Origin: Pseudolabrys sp. | Lineage (GTDB): Bacteria; Pseudomonadota; Alphaproteobacteria; Rhizobiales; Xanthobacteraceae | Assembly (NCBI GenBank): GCA_022843325.1 | Contig: JALHNV010000004.1 | Location: 1-64,000 of the forward strand | Length of the DNA stretch: 64,000 bases | Reading direction: 5' to 3' | Part shown: positions 34,466-43,294 of the stretch, piece by piece | How positions within the stretch are numbered: the stretch's first letter is position 1 | Layout of the letters: every line of letters begins with the position of its first letter | Position numbers and translations under genes: made by a program | The notes under the pieces: model-generated | What the model saw: the letters and a program-made list of their open reading frames with translations, nothing else | The model's database searches: none | Told to the model about the DNA's origin: nothing

Positions 34466-35362
34466 TCAAACCTTGGCGATGCCCTTGTACCAGTCGTAGA
34501 TCTGCTCGCCGTTCCAGTGCAGCACGCCCTCGTGCTGGTTCACGTAGTCGTAGATCTGCTCGAGATACTTGATCCGGTGCGGTTGGCCGGAAATATAGGG
34601 ATGGATCGCCAGCGCCACGAACTTGGCGCGATCCTCGCTCTCGGCATAGAGCCGGTCGAACTGGTCCTTCACCAGTTGCAGCAGGTAATCACTGTTGTGG
34701 TGCTGGACGATCATCACCGGGATGTCGTTGGTCTCGATGGTGTAGGGCAGGGTGACCAGCGGGCCGCTGGTGGTCTTGATCACCGTCGGCTCGTCGTCAT
34801 AGACCCAGTCGCCGATGTATTTGACGCCGGCTTTGGCCAGCAGGTCCGGGGTCTCCAGCGTTTGGGTGAGGCCGGGCCCAAGCCAGCCGACCGGACGCTT
34901 GCCGCAGAACTTCTCCATGATGTCCATGGTGCGGTTGATCATGCCTTCCTGATCGGTTTCCTTGTGGATAGGGCCCTGCTCGTAGGCGTGGCCCATGAAC
35001 TCCCAGCCGGCGTCGCGCGCCGCTTCCGCGACCCGCGGATAGTCCTCGCAAATGCGGGCGTTGGCGGCGAGCGTCGGCTTGATGCCGAGCTTCTTGTAGA
35101 GATCGAAGAAGCGCCAGCAGCCGACGCGCATGCCGTATTCGTGAAAACCCCAGTGCACCACGTCCGGCATCAGCGGCACGCCGGTCGGCGCGGGCAGCAG
35201 TTGCCGGGCCATCGGCTTGCCGATGTCCCAGACCTCGTAGTTGACGATGGTCCAGAATACGATGCGCGCCTTGCCCGGCAGCTTCAGCGGCGGGCGGTCG
35301 ACGATGGCGGAATATTCGTTGCGTTCGCGGGGGATCATGGGGTTCGACAAGGCAATCTCCAT
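34466..35362 (-). CDS. PuuE-like polysaccharide deacetylase-superfamily protein, paralogue 3
   Basis: 298 residues with the same blocks: HEYGMRVGCWRF, WEFMGHAYEQGPI, PVGWLGPGLTQTLETPDLL and LAIHPYISGQPHRI. The glycine of the HGY motif is Ala here (HAY), the only one of the three with that change, so its active site may differ. It is the first-transcribed paralogue, 39 bases after the livF stop, and may be read through from the liv operon. That would link it to a ligand taken up by the transporter; this is inference. Confidence 0.8.
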   Translation of the reverse strand: MEIALSNPMIPRERNEYSAIVDRPPLKLPGKARIVFWTIVNYEVWDIGKPMARQLLPAPTGVPLMPDVVHWGFHEYGMRVGCWRFFDLYKKLGIKPTLAANARICEDYPRVAEAARDAGWEFMGHAYEQGPIHKETDQEGMINRTMDIMEKFCGKRPVGWLGPGLTQTLETPDLLAKAGVKYIGDWVYDDEPTVIKTTSGPLVTLPYTIETNDIPVMIVQHHNSDYLLQLVKDQFDRLYAESEDRAKFVALAIHPYISGQPHRIKYLEQIYDYVNQHEGVLHWNGEQIYDWYKGIAKV

Positions 35363-35401
35363 TTACTCCCTCGCCCTCAGGGCAAGGAAAGGGAGAGATT
35401 G

Positions 35402-36124
35402 TCACGGCGTAGCGGCGACGCGCAACCCAACAAGGCGTTCGAGTGTAGCGGCGTCCTGCGACAACTGCGCCGAGGGCGCCGCATGCGCTACCGCGCCGCG
35501 TTCCAGCACGATGGCATCCGCCGTCAATTCCAGCGCGACCTCGGTGTGCTGTTCAACCAGAACGATGGCGACGCGGCGGTCGGCCAGCAAAAGCTTGATG
35601 GCGGCGATGAGTTCGTCGACGATCACCGGCGCCAGCCCCTCGCATGGCTCGTCCAGCAGCAGCAGCGCCGGATTGGTCATCAGCGCCCGCGCGGTCGCCA
35701 GCATTTGCTGCTCGCCGCCGGACAACTGGTTGCCCATGTTGCGGCGGCGCTCCGACAGGCGGGGGAACAGCTTGAACACCGCGGCCATGTCCCAGGGGCC
35801 GGGCCGCGATGCGACGGTGAGGTTTTCCTCGACCGTCAGTGAAGGAAACACCTCGCGCTCTTGCGCCACCCAGCCGATGCCCTGCGTGGCGCGGCGATGC
35901 GGCGGCATCCTCGACATGTCCTGCCCGCGCCACAGCACGCGGCCGGTGCGCAGTTGGGTGTAGCCCATGATGGTCAGCAACAAGGTTGTCTTGCCGACGC
36001 CGTTGCGGCCGAGCACCGCCAGGCTGCCATTCTCGGGCAGCGTCAGCGAAATGCCGTGCAGCACCACCGCGTCGCCATAGCCGGCGGTGACGTTGTCCAG
36101 TTGCAGCAGCGGTTGATCAGCCAT
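35402..36124 (-). CDS. livF: Branched-chain amino acid-type ABC transporter ATP-binding protein LivF
   Basis: 240 residues. Walker A is GRNGVGKTTLL near 38-48, the signature LSGGEQQMLATARAL near 138 and Walker B LLLLDEPCEGL. REVFPSLTVEENLTV near 87-101 is a segment typical of LivF. It overlaps livG by eight bases and is the last liv gene. The transporter may carry amides or short acids rather than leucine, as is common for liv-type systems in this group. Confidence 0.92.
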   Translation of the reverse strand: MADQPLLQLDNVTAGYGDAVVLHGISLTLPENGSLAVLGRNGVGKTTLLLTIMGYTQLRTGRVLWRGQDMSRMPPHRRATQGIGWVAQEREVFPSLTVEENLTVASRPGPWDMAAVFKLFPRLSERRRNMGNQLSGGEQQMLATARALMTNPALLLLDEPCEGLAPVIVDELIAAIKLLLADRRVAIVLVEQHTEVALELTADAIVLERGAVAHAAPSAQLSQDAATLERLVGLRVAATP

Positions 36125-36887
36125 GGTGGCGCTTGCCCAGATAGACTTCGCGCACGCCCGGATCGGCGGCGATTTCGGCCGGCGAGCCTTCGGTGAACAC
36201 CGCGCCGCCGACCATGACGATGATATGGCTGGCGAAGCGGAACACCACGTGCATGTCGTGCTCGATGAACAGCAGCGTCAGGTCGTCCGAAAGCCCTGCC
36301 ACCACCTCGAAAATATCGCCGCTCTCGTCCTGCGGCACGCCGGCGGCCGGCTCGTCGAGCAGCAGCACCTTCGGTTTGGTCGCCAGCGCCAGCGCGATTT
36401 CCAGCAAGCGCTGGCGGCCATAGGGCAGCTCGCGCGTGGTTTGGTAGCAAACATCGCCGAGCCGCAGCTTCACCAGGATTTCGTAGGCTTCCTCGATCGC
36501 GTCCTTCTCGTCGGCGATATTTTGCCAGAACTTGCCGGCAAAACCCCGCCGCTCAGCCACGGCCAGTGTCACCGCCTCGAGCGGGTTCAGCCCGGCGAAC
36601 AGGGTGTTGATCTGGAAGGTGCGCGCCAGCCCGCGCCGCACGCGGTGCTGCGGCTCCAGCGCGGTGATGTCCTCGCCGCCGAGCAGAATCTGTCCGGCGT
36701 TCGGCGTCTGCATCCCGGTCATCAGATTGATCAGCGTGGTTTTGCCGGCGCCGTTCGGTCCGATCAGCGCATAGCGCGCGCCGACCGGCAGATTGAGTTC
36801 GATGTCGCGCGCCACCACCAGCGAGCCGAAGCTCTTGGACAGGTGGCGGGTGGACAGCGCGGGCGTGCCGCCGGAATGCGTCGTCAT
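36117..36887 (-). CDS. livG: Branched-chain amino acid-type ABC transporter ATP-binding protein LivG
   Basis: 256 residues. Walker A is GPNGAGKTTLINLM near 38-51; GLARTFQINTLFAGLNPLEAV near 84-104 is the LivG-type Q-loop stretch. The signature here is degenerate: ELPYGRQRLLEIALAL instead of LSGGQ, which is normal for LivG. Walker B is VLLLDEPAAGV. It overlaps livM by four bases and livF by eight. Confidence 0.92.
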   Translation of the reverse strand: MTTHSGGTPALSTRHLSKSFGSLVVARDIELNLPVGARYALIGPNGAGKTTLINLMTGMQTPNAGQILLGGEDITALEPQHRVRRGLARTFQINTLFAGLNPLEAVTLAVAERRGFAGKFWQNIADEKDAIEEAYEILVKLRLGDVCYQTTRELPYGRQRLLEIALALATKPKVLLLDEPAAGVPQDESGDIFEVVAGLSDDLTLLFIEHDMHVVFRFASHIIVMVGGAVFTEGSPAEIAADPGVREVYLGKRHHG

Positions 36888-37873
36888 GGCCGCCTCCAGC
36901 GCGCGGTGATCTTGGCCAGTCCGCCGAGAATGCCGTTGGGCAGGAACATCACCACCGCCACCAGCAGCACGCCGATCCAGAAATACCAGAACTGCGGTGC
37001 GATGCCGGAAAACTGGTCGCGCGCGATCATGAAGATGGCGGCGCCGACCAGCCCGCCATAGAGGCGTCCGGCGCCGCCGAGCACCAGCATCACCAGCACG
37101 TCGGCCGAGCGCTGGAAGCTGATCGATTCCAGCGACGCGCTGTTGGTGGTCTGCGTCAGCAACGCGCCGCAGATGCCGGCGATGATGGCGGCGATGGTGT
37201 AGGCCTTGCGGATATGGGCGCGGCTGTCGGCGCCGATCGCCGGCATGCGGTTCCAGTTCTCGCGGATGCCGCGCAGCGCCAGGCCGAACGGCGAATTGAT
37301 CAGCCGCCGCGCGCAGAGAAATACAATAAAAAGGACGCCCAGCGAATACGCATAGGCCGTCTGCCCATACAGGTCGAAGCGGAATACGCCGAAGATCGGT
37401 TGCGTGCGCACGCCCTGCAATCCGTCGCTGCCGCCGGTGAGCCAGTGCGCGCTGTTGGCCACTTCGTGCGCCAACAGGCCAAGCCCGAGCGTGATCATGA
37501 TCAGCGGCAGATGGCGGAAGCGCGAGATGATGAACGAGGTGCCGTAGCCGAGCAGGCCGGCCAGCGCCGCGGCCACCAGCAGGCCGGAGAACGGTTCGCC
37601 CCAGACGTACTTGGAAAACAGGCCGGCGCTGTAGGCCCCGATGCCGAAGAAGGCGGCATGGCCAAGCGACACGATGCCGGCGTAGCCGAGGATGAGATCG
37701 AGCGAGAGCGCGAACAGCGCGGTGATGGCGATCTGGCTCGCCAGCGACAGGTAGTTCGGAAACAGCACGAAGGGCAGCAGCGTCGCCAGCCAGAACACGA
37801 TCTCGAGTGGGTGCCAGCGGCCGCGCGCCAGCAGGTAGGATTGCGGTGTCACGGTGGTTGTCGGCTGGGCCAT
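36884..37873 (-). CDS. livM: Branched-chain amino acid-type ABC transporter permease LivM
   Basis: 329 residues from ATG 37873, two bases after the livH stop. There are about nine hydrophobic segments, with GYAGIVSLGHAAFFGIGAY near 76-94, the LivM hallmark, and FGLALRGIRENWNRMPAIG near 200, the cytoplasmic coupling loop. The open frame continues 12 codons upstream into livH, which I treat as out of the gene. Confidence 0.92.
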   Translation of the reverse strand: MAQPTTTVTPQSYLLARGRWHPLEIVFWLATLLPFVLFPNYLSLASQIAITALFALSLDLILGYAGIVSLGHAAFFGIGAYSAGLFSKYVWGEPFSGLLVAAALAGLLGYGTSFIISRFRHLPLIMITLGLGLLAHEVANSAHWLTGGSDGLQGVRTQPIFGVFRFDLYGQTAYAYSLGVLFIVFLCARRLINSPFGLALRGIRENWNRMPAIGADSRAHIRKAYTIAAIIAGICGALLTQTTNSASLESISFQRSADVLVMLVLGGAGRLYGGLVGAAIFMIARDQFSGIAPQFWYFWIGVLLVAVVMFLPNGILGGLAKITARWRRP

Positions 37874-37875
37874 GG

Positions 37876-38739
37876 CTAGCGTTTCCCGAACAGGCCGGCG
37901 GGCTTCCACATCAGCACCACCACCATCACCAGATAGATCAGGAAGGCGCCCAGTTCAGGCACGTAATATTTGCCGGCGATGTCGCTGATGCCGATCAGCA
38001 TCGCCGCCGCGAAAGACCCGGCGATGGAGCCCAGCCCGCCGACCGAGACCACGATCAGCACATAGACGAGATACGTGAAAGAGAAGTTCGGATCGAGCCC
38101 GACGATCTCGATCGCCAGCGCGCCGCCGAGACCGGCCAGCCCCGAGCCGAGCGCGAAGGTCGAGGCGAAGGTCCAGTCGACGTCGATACCCAGGCCGCGC
38201 GCCATGCGCTGATTGTCGACCGAGGCGCGGACCTGCGCGCCGAAGCGGGTGTATTCAAGCCCGATCACCAGCGCCAGCGTCACCACCAGCGCGACGCCGA
38301 TCAGGAACAGCCGGTACTTGCCGAGGTTAAGGCCGAGAAACTGCACCGAGCCGCGCAGCGCCTCCGGCGTCGAGATGGGCTGCTGGACGGTGCCGAAGAT
38401 GTAGGCGGCGACCGATACGGAAATGAAAGCCAGTCCGATGGTGAGGAGCACCTGGTCGAGGTCGCTGGCGCGGTACAGTCGCCGGTACAACAGCCGCTCC
38501 AGCACGACGCTGGTGACGGCGGCGGCGGCGAAAGCAGCCGGCAGCGTCGCCAGGAACGGCCAGCCGAACTGGTTGACCAGCGTGACGGTGACGTAGCCGC
38601 CGATCATGGCGAAGGCGCAGTGCGCCAGGTTGACGAAATTCATCAGCCCGAGCGTCACCGACAGGCCGACCGACAGCACGAACAGCAGCATCCCGTAGGC
38701 AATGCCGTCGAACAGGACGCCGAAGATCGGAGGAAGCAT
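37876..38739 (-). CDS. livH: Branched-chain amino acid-type ABC transporter permease LivH
   Basis: 287 residues with about eight membrane segments. SVTLGLMNFVNLAHCAFAMIG near 27-47 is the family's marker, and FGAQVRASVDNQRMARGLGI near 180-200 is the coupling loop. It pairs with LivM in the inner membrane. A 99-base gap with a strong hairpin separates it from the binding-protein gene upstream. Confidence 0.92.
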   Translation of the reverse strand: MLPPIFGVLFDGIAYGMLLFVLSVGLSVTLGLMNFVNLAHCAFAMIGGYVTVTLVNQFGWPFLATLPAAFAAAAVTSVVLERLLYRRLYRASDLDQVLLTIGLAFISVSVAAYIFGTVQQPISTPEALRGSVQFLGLNLGKYRLFLIGVALVVTLALVIGLEYTRFGAQVRASVDNQRMARGLGIDVDWTFASTFALGSGLAGLGGALAIEIVGLDPNFSFTYLVYVLIVVSVGGLGSIAGSFAAAMLIGISDIAGKYYVPELGAFLIYLVMVVVLMWKPAGLFGKR

Positions 38740-38784
38740 GGCGGCGGCGTTTCTCTCAGGCTGACGTTATGCGACCCAGATGCA

Positions 38785-38817
38785 CGAATGGGGCGACTGT
38801 GACAATCGCCCCATTCG
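38785..38817 (-). other. Intercistronic hairpin between livJ and livH
   Basis: Perfect 12-bp arms CGAATGGGGCGA (38785-38796) and TCGCCCCATTCG (38806-38817) with a nine-base loop. No T-run follows on the minus strand, so it is more likely an mRNA-stability or partial-termination element that raises the amount of binding protein over permease. Confidence 0.7.
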
Positions 38818-38838
38818 AAGCTTCCGAGCGGCGGGCGA

Positions 38839-39999
38839 TCACATGCCCTTGACGTTCTCGACCTTGTCGAACTCGACGTTGACGATCTCGCTGCCGACCT
38901 TTTCGACCTTGCGGATATAGATGGTCTGGATCATCTCGCGGGTGGCCGGATCGATGCTGACCGGACCGCGCGGGCTGTCCCACTTCAGCTCTTTGGACGC
39001 TGCGAGCAGTGAATCGCCATCGGTTTTGCCGCCGGACTTCTTCAGCGCTTCGTAGATCAGGTGCATGCCGTCATAGCCGCCGACCGCGAAGAAGTCGGGA
39101 TTGCGCTTGAACTCGGCATTGAACGCCTTGACGAACTCGGCATTCGCCTTGTTCTTGAGATTGTAATCGTAGTGCCAGCCGCTGATACGGCCGAGCGCCA
39201 GTTCGCCGAGAGCCTTGACGGCGGTTTCATCGACCGGTTCGCCGGTCGACAGTATGTTGATTTTCTTCGGGTCCATGCCGCGTTCGGCGAAGGCTTTGCC
39301 GAGCGCCGCTGGCTGGGCGCCGCCGGGCACGAAGACGAAGATCGATTCCGGGTTGAGATCCTTGGCGCGCTGCACAAAGGCGGAGAAATCCGGGTTGGCC
39401 ACCGGCATGCGCACCGATCCGGCGATCTCGCCGCCGGCCGACTTGAAGGCGTTCTGGAAGAATTTCTCGGCGTCGATACCCGGACCGAAGTCGCTCACCA
39501 TCGTGTAGACCTTCTTGGCGCCGCCTTTGGTGGCGGCCCATTTGCCGAGTGTGTCCGCGACCTGGCCGACGGTGAAGGAGGTGCGCACGATGTAGGGCGA
39601 GCGGCTGGTGATGATGCCGGTGGCGGCGTTCATCACCACCATCAGCTTCTTGGCCTCCTCGGACACGCTGGCGGCGCCGAGCGCTTCGGGCGTCAGCGTA
39701 AAGCCGGCCAGAATGTCGGCCTGATCGCGCACCACCAGTTCCTGCGCCAGCCGTTTGGCGACGTCGGGGTTCGGACCGCCGGTGTCCTTGCGGATGATCT
39801 CGATTTTCTTGCCGGCGACGGTGTCGCCATGCTGCTTCATGTACAGCTTGATGCCGTTGTCGATCTGGGTTGCGGTGTCGGCAAACTGGCCCGAATAGGC
39901 GCTGATAACGCCGATTTTGACGGTGCCCTGGGCCTGCGCGGCGCCCGGCAGCAGAGCCGCCGCGAGCATGGCCGTGCCGGCGTACATCATGTGTTTCAT
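38839..39999 (-). CDS. livJ: Branched-chain amino acid-type ABC transporter substrate-binding protein
   Basis: 386 residues with a Sec signal peptide (MKHMMYAGTAMLAAALLPGAAQA). The mature part starts QGTVKIGVISAYSGQFADTATQ, the usual beginning of family-4 (Peripla_BP_6) proteins. The ATG at 39999 has GGGGAGACC upstream; the longer open frame beyond it reads unlike sequence. It starts the livJ-H-M-G-F operon. The binding residues do not tell which compound it binds. Confidence 0.9.
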   Translation of the reverse strand: MKHMMYAGTAMLAAALLPGAAQAQGTVKIGVISAYSGQFADTATQIDNGIKLYMKQHGDTVAGKKIEIIRKDTGGPNPDVAKRLAQELVVRDQADILAGFTLTPEALGAASVSEEAKKLMVVMNAATGIITSRSPYIVRTSFTVGQVADTLGKWAATKGGAKKVYTMVSDFGPGIDAEKFFQNAFKSAGGEIAGSVRMPVANPDFSAFVQRAKDLNPESIFVFVPGGAQPAALGKAFAERGMDPKKINILSTGEPVDETAVKALGELALGRISGWHYDYNLKNKANAEFVKAFNAEFKRNPDFFAVGGYDGMHLIYEALKKSGGKTDGDSLLAASKELKWDSPRGPVSIDPATREMIQTIYIRKVEKVGSEIVNVEFDKVENVKGM

Positions 40000-40280
40000 A
40001 AGGTCTCCCCTGATCGATACGGTTGTTTGAGTATCGTTGGCACCAGAATGCCTGAGGTTGCCAGCAAAGAAAAGCGCGGCGATGCGGTGCCCGCCGGACG
40101 AAAGGACTGGTGGGCCGTGCCCATTCCGCACCGCCAAACGCAGCCTGCGGCGGATTTGCGCAATGCCCCGATTCGGGGGCGGGCCGGGGGAATGATCCTT
40201 TTCGAAAGGGCGGGCCCTGCGATATGGTGCCCGGACGATAAACAAAGGTGCCGGAGAGCGCCGCCATGGGAGGATAAAGC
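40000..40280. promoter_or_regulatory. Divergent region between liv and TRAP transporter operons
   Basis: 281 bases with two divergent transport operons either side, so both promoters should be here. A 6-1-6 palindrome CCCCGA-T-TCGGGG lies at 40166-40178, a weak operator candidate in GC-rich sequence. GGAGG near 40270 is the ribosome site for the TRAP gene. Nothing else was recognised. Confidence 0.4.
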
Positions 40281-41297
40281 ATGTCTACGTCGCGCAGAAC
40301 GTTTCTCAAGTCGACCCTCGCCACCGCGGCGGCTGCCGGTTTGCCGTGGCAGCAGGCGCAGGCGCAGGGCGCCATCGAACTCAAGCTCGCCAGCTTCGTG
40401 CCGCCCTCGCACAGTATCTGGGTCGATCCCATCCTGCCGTGGTCCAAGGCCGTCGCCGAGCGCAGCGGTGGCAAAATGACCATGCGGCTGTTTCCCTCGA
40501 TGCAACTCGGCGGCAAGCCGCCGGAGCTGTACCGGCAAATGGAGCAGGGGATCGCTGATATCGTCTTCACGCTGCCGGGTTACACCTCGGGCGACTTCCC
40601 GATGCTGTCGATGTCGGAATTACCCGGCACCGCCGATAGCGCCGAAGACGGCACCCGCAAGCTCTGGGCGAACGCCAAATTTTTCGAAAAGGAATTGGCC
40701 GCGGCCAAGGTGCTGATGCTGTGGAATTCGGATACCGCCGGTCTGATGAGCCGCGAAAAGCCGATCCGCACGCTTGAAGACATGAAGGGGATGCGCATCC
40801 GCACGCCGTCGGCGGCGCAGTCGGCTCAGCTTGAGGCGCTCGGAGCGATCCCGGTCAGCATGCCGGTTACCCAGATATACAACTCGCTCGAACGCGGCGT
40901 AATCGACGCCACCATGATCCCGATGTCGGCGATGCTGGACTTCAAGCTGATCGAGGTGGTTAAGCACCTGACCATCAATGCCCCGCTTGGCCGCTCGCCT
41001 TTCATCGTGTCGATGAACCGGAAGCGTTACGAAGGCCTGCCGGCCGACATGAAGAAGATCATCGACGACACCACGGGTCTCGAGATGAGTCTGGGCGGCG
41101 CGCGCAGTTACGACAAGAAGAACGTCGAGGCGGTTAATCTCGCCAAGAAGGAGCGCGAGGTCTACTTGCTGCCCGCCGCAGAGCAAAAGCGCTGGCTTGG
41201 CGTCTTCCAGCCGGTGATCAAGGCGGCGGCGGAAGAAAACGACAAAAAGGGTCTGCCCGGCAGTGAGTTCATCAAGACCTACAAGCTCGTGAGCTGA
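40281..41297 (+). CDS. dctP: TRAP transporter solute-binding protein (DctP-type), Tat-type leader
   Basis: 338 residues. The leader SRRTFLKSTLATAAAAGLPW has a twin-arginine motif and ends in AQAQG. The DctP core follows, with LKLASFVPPSHSIWVDPILPW at about 34-55, and GMRIRTPSAAQSAQLEALGA holds the arginine that binds the ligand's carboxylate in TRAP proteins. TQIYNSLERGVIDATM is the other signature. It binds an organic acid in the periplasm for the DctQM channel encoded next. The ribosome site GGGAGGATAA is strong. Confidence 0.92.
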   Translation: MSTSRRTFLKSTLATAAAAGLPWQQAQAQGAIELKLASFVPPSHSIWVDPILPWSKAVAERSGGKMTMRLFPSMQLGGKPPELYRQMEQGIADIVFTLPGYTSGDFPMLSMSELPGTADSAEDGTRKLWANAKFFEKELAAAKVLMLWNSDTAGLMSREKPIRTLEDMKGMRIRTPSAAQSAQLEALGAIPVSMPVTQIYNSLERGVIDATMIPMSAMLDFKLIEVVKHLTINAPLGRSPFIVSMNRKRYEGLPADMKKIIDDTTGLEMSLGGARSYDKKNVEAVNLAKKEREVYLLPAAEQKRWLGVFQPVIKAAAEENDKKGLPGSEFIKTYKLVS

Positions 41298-41417
41298 AAT
41301 CTCTGCGTGGAAGTCAGCAGGAGCCTGGCCGCGATCCGTTCCATTGGAACGGGTCGTGCGCCGGCAGCCTTGGGGCGCGGCATGATTGGGCCGTGAAATC
41401 CGTGGGGGAAGAAAGCG

Positions 41418-41900
41418 ATGGCGGAGCACTTTGACCGCTTCCTGCGTCTGCTTGCGCTGGCATCCGGCGTCGTCCTGATTGCGCTGACGCTTTTCACTGT
41501 TGCGGATGTCATCCTGCGCTATGTCTTCAACGCGCCGCTGCGAAGCGTCTTCGAGTTCACCGAATTCTGTATGGCGCTGATTGTGTTTCTTGCGCTCGCC
41601 TATACCGGCCGGACCGGCGGACACATTGCAGTCGATGTATTTTCGAAGTGGCTGGACGTGCCGCGCCTGCGGTACCTCCCGGCCATTCTCGCCTTTATGG
41701 GGGCCGCGCTGTTTGCGTTGATCGCCTACCGGACTCTGCTCGAGACGATCTCCACTTTCGGCCAGTTCAGCAACATGCTGCGCTGGCCGCATTTTCCCTT
41801 TCGCTTCACCGTCGCGTTCGGCTCGGCCATGTTCTCAGTGGTGCTGCTGATCGAGGCGGTCCAGTCCTGTCGCGCGCGGCCGGCCAAGGAAACGCAGTAA
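41418..41900 (+). CDS. dctQ: TRAP transporter small permease (DctQ)
   Basis: 160 residues, four membrane helices. LTLFTVADVILRYVFNAPL at about 24-42 is the family motif, with FEFTEFCMALIVFLALAYTGRTGGHIAVDV after it. It is the scaffold that joins the binding protein to DctM. The stop TAA shares a base with the dctM ATG. It lies 120 bases after dctP. Confidence 0.9.
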   Translation: MAEHFDRFLRLLALASGVVLIALTLFTVADVILRYVFNAPLRSVFEFTEFCMALIVFLALAYTGRTGGHIAVDVFSKWLDVPRLRYLPAILAFMGAALFALIAYRTLLETISTFGQFSNMLRWPHFPFRFTVAFGSAMFSVVLLIEAVQSCRARPAKETQ

Positions 41901-43207
41901 TGGATCCCGCCACGATCGGTCTGGCCGGCGTCGTTGTGATGCTGGTGCTTCTCGCGCTGCGTATGCCGATCGGCATCGCGATGCTGCTGGTCGGCGCTTG
42001 CGGATTTGCGATCCTGCACGGCGTGCAGCCGGCTTTGTTCATGCTCGGCAGCTACCCTTACGGTTACGCCGCGGTTTACGAACTGGCGGTTATTCCGCTG
42101 TTTGTCTTGATGGGGAACGCCGCTTCGGTTTCGGGTATGGGCCGCGATCTCTATTCCGCTGCCTATGCCTGGGTCGGGCATTGGCGCGGCGGCCTGTCGT
42201 CGGCGACCATTGTGTCCTGCGCGGGCTTTGCCGCGGTGTCGGGCTCGAGCGTCGCTTCCGCCGTCACCATGGGCCGCATCTGCCTGCCCGAGATGAAGCG
42301 CTACAATTACGACGACGGGCTGGCCACGGGCACCGTCGCGGCGGGTGGCACACTCGGAATTCTGATTCCCCCAAGCACGGCGTTCATCATCTACGCCATC
42401 CTCACCGAACAATCGATCGGGCGGTTGTTGCTGGCGGGATTCCTGCCGGGCCTGCTGTTGACCGTGTTGTTCGTCATCACGATCACGGTATGGGCCCGCT
42501 TCCGGCCGGAGATTGGCCCTCCCGGCCCGGTGGCGACCCGTCAGGAGCGGGTAAGAACGCTGGTCAAGGCCGGCCCGATGATTTCGATTGTTATCGCCAC
42601 CATCGGCGGCATCTATCTCGGCGTGTTTACGCCGTCGGAGGCCGCGGCGGTCGGCGCCTTCCTTGCGATTTTGTATGCCTTCTACAAACGCTCGCTCACG
42701 GGCGAAACGATGCAGTTCGTTTTGCTGGAAACGGTCAAGACGACCTCCTTCGTCTTCCTTATTCTGATCGGCGCGCTGGTGTTCGGGCCGTTTCTCGCGC
42801 TCAGCGGCTTGCCGCAGCAGTTCGCGTCCTGGCTGATCTCGTTCGACCTGCCGCCCCTCGCAGTTCTCAGCATCCTGCTGGCGCTGTACATCTTCCTCGG
42901 AATGTTTCTCGAGGGCTTTGCGATGCTGGTGCTGACGTTGCCCATCGTCATTCCGATCGTCGAGGCGCTGGGTTACGATCTGATCTGGTTCGGCGTGCTG
43001 ATGGTCATCGTCCTTGAAATGGGCCTGATCAGCCCGCCGGTCGGGATTAACGTGTTCGTGGTCAAAGGGCTGGTGCCGGACGTGCCGCTTAGCAAGGTAT
43101 TTGCCGGCATTCTGCCGTTCTGGCTCGCCATGTTCGTGGCGCTCGTGCTTCTGATCGCGTTCCCGGACATCGCGCTGATCGTGCCCAACACGATGATCGG
43201 CAAGTAG
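41900..43207 (+). CDS. dctM: TRAP transporter large permease (DctM)
   Basis: 435 residues with about 12 membrane helices. LALRMPIGIAMLLVGACGF near 14-32, GGTLGILIPPSTAFIIYAIL near 147-166 and EMGLISPPVGINVFVVKGL near 372-390 are the conserved DctM loops. It is the sodium- or proton-driven channel of the transporter. The ATG overlaps the dctQ stop by one base (TAATG). The frame is open further upstream through dctQ, but that is another gene's antiphase sequence. Confidence 0.92.
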   Translation: MDPATIGLAGVVVMLVLLALRMPIGIAMLLVGACGFAILHGVQPALFMLGSYPYGYAAVYELAVIPLFVLMGNAASVSGMGRDLYSAAYAWVGHWRGGLSSATIVSCAGFAAVSGSSVASAVTMGRICLPEMKRYNYDDGLATGTVAAGGTLGILIPPSTAFIIYAILTEQSIGRLLLAGFLPGLLLTVLFVITITVWARFRPEIGPPGPVATRQERVRTLVKAGPMISIVIATIGGIYLGVFTPSEAAAVGAFLAILYAFYKRSLTGETMQFVLLETVKTTSFVFLILIGALVFGPFLALSGLPQQFASWLISFDLPPLAVLSILLALYIFLGMFLEGFAMLVLTLPIVIPIVEALGYDLIWFGVLMVIVLEMGLISPPVGINVFVVKGLVPDVPLSKVFAGILPFWLAMFVALVLLIAFPDIALIVPNTMIGK

Positions 43208-43294
43208 CTTCGCGAACCCGAGGGGCGCGGCCAGTTGGACAAAAAAAGCGCCGCAGGGCGGGCCCCGTAACGCTGTTTTCGTGGTGTCCGGCGG

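Noticed and set aside
33632-35842. A 736-codon open frame on the plus strand antisense to the PuuE-like genes and livF
   Set aside because: It has no family-like sequence and covers four well-supported minus-strand genes; long antisense frames are expected in high-GC coding DNA.
40166-40178. CCCCGA-T-TCGGGG as an operator between the liv and TRAP operons
   Set aside because: A 6-base dyad of C and G is common by chance at this GC content; kept only as a note in the region entry.
43208-43294. An intrinsic terminator after dctM from GGGGC...GCCCC
   Set aside because: The arms are short, far apart and not followed by a T-run.
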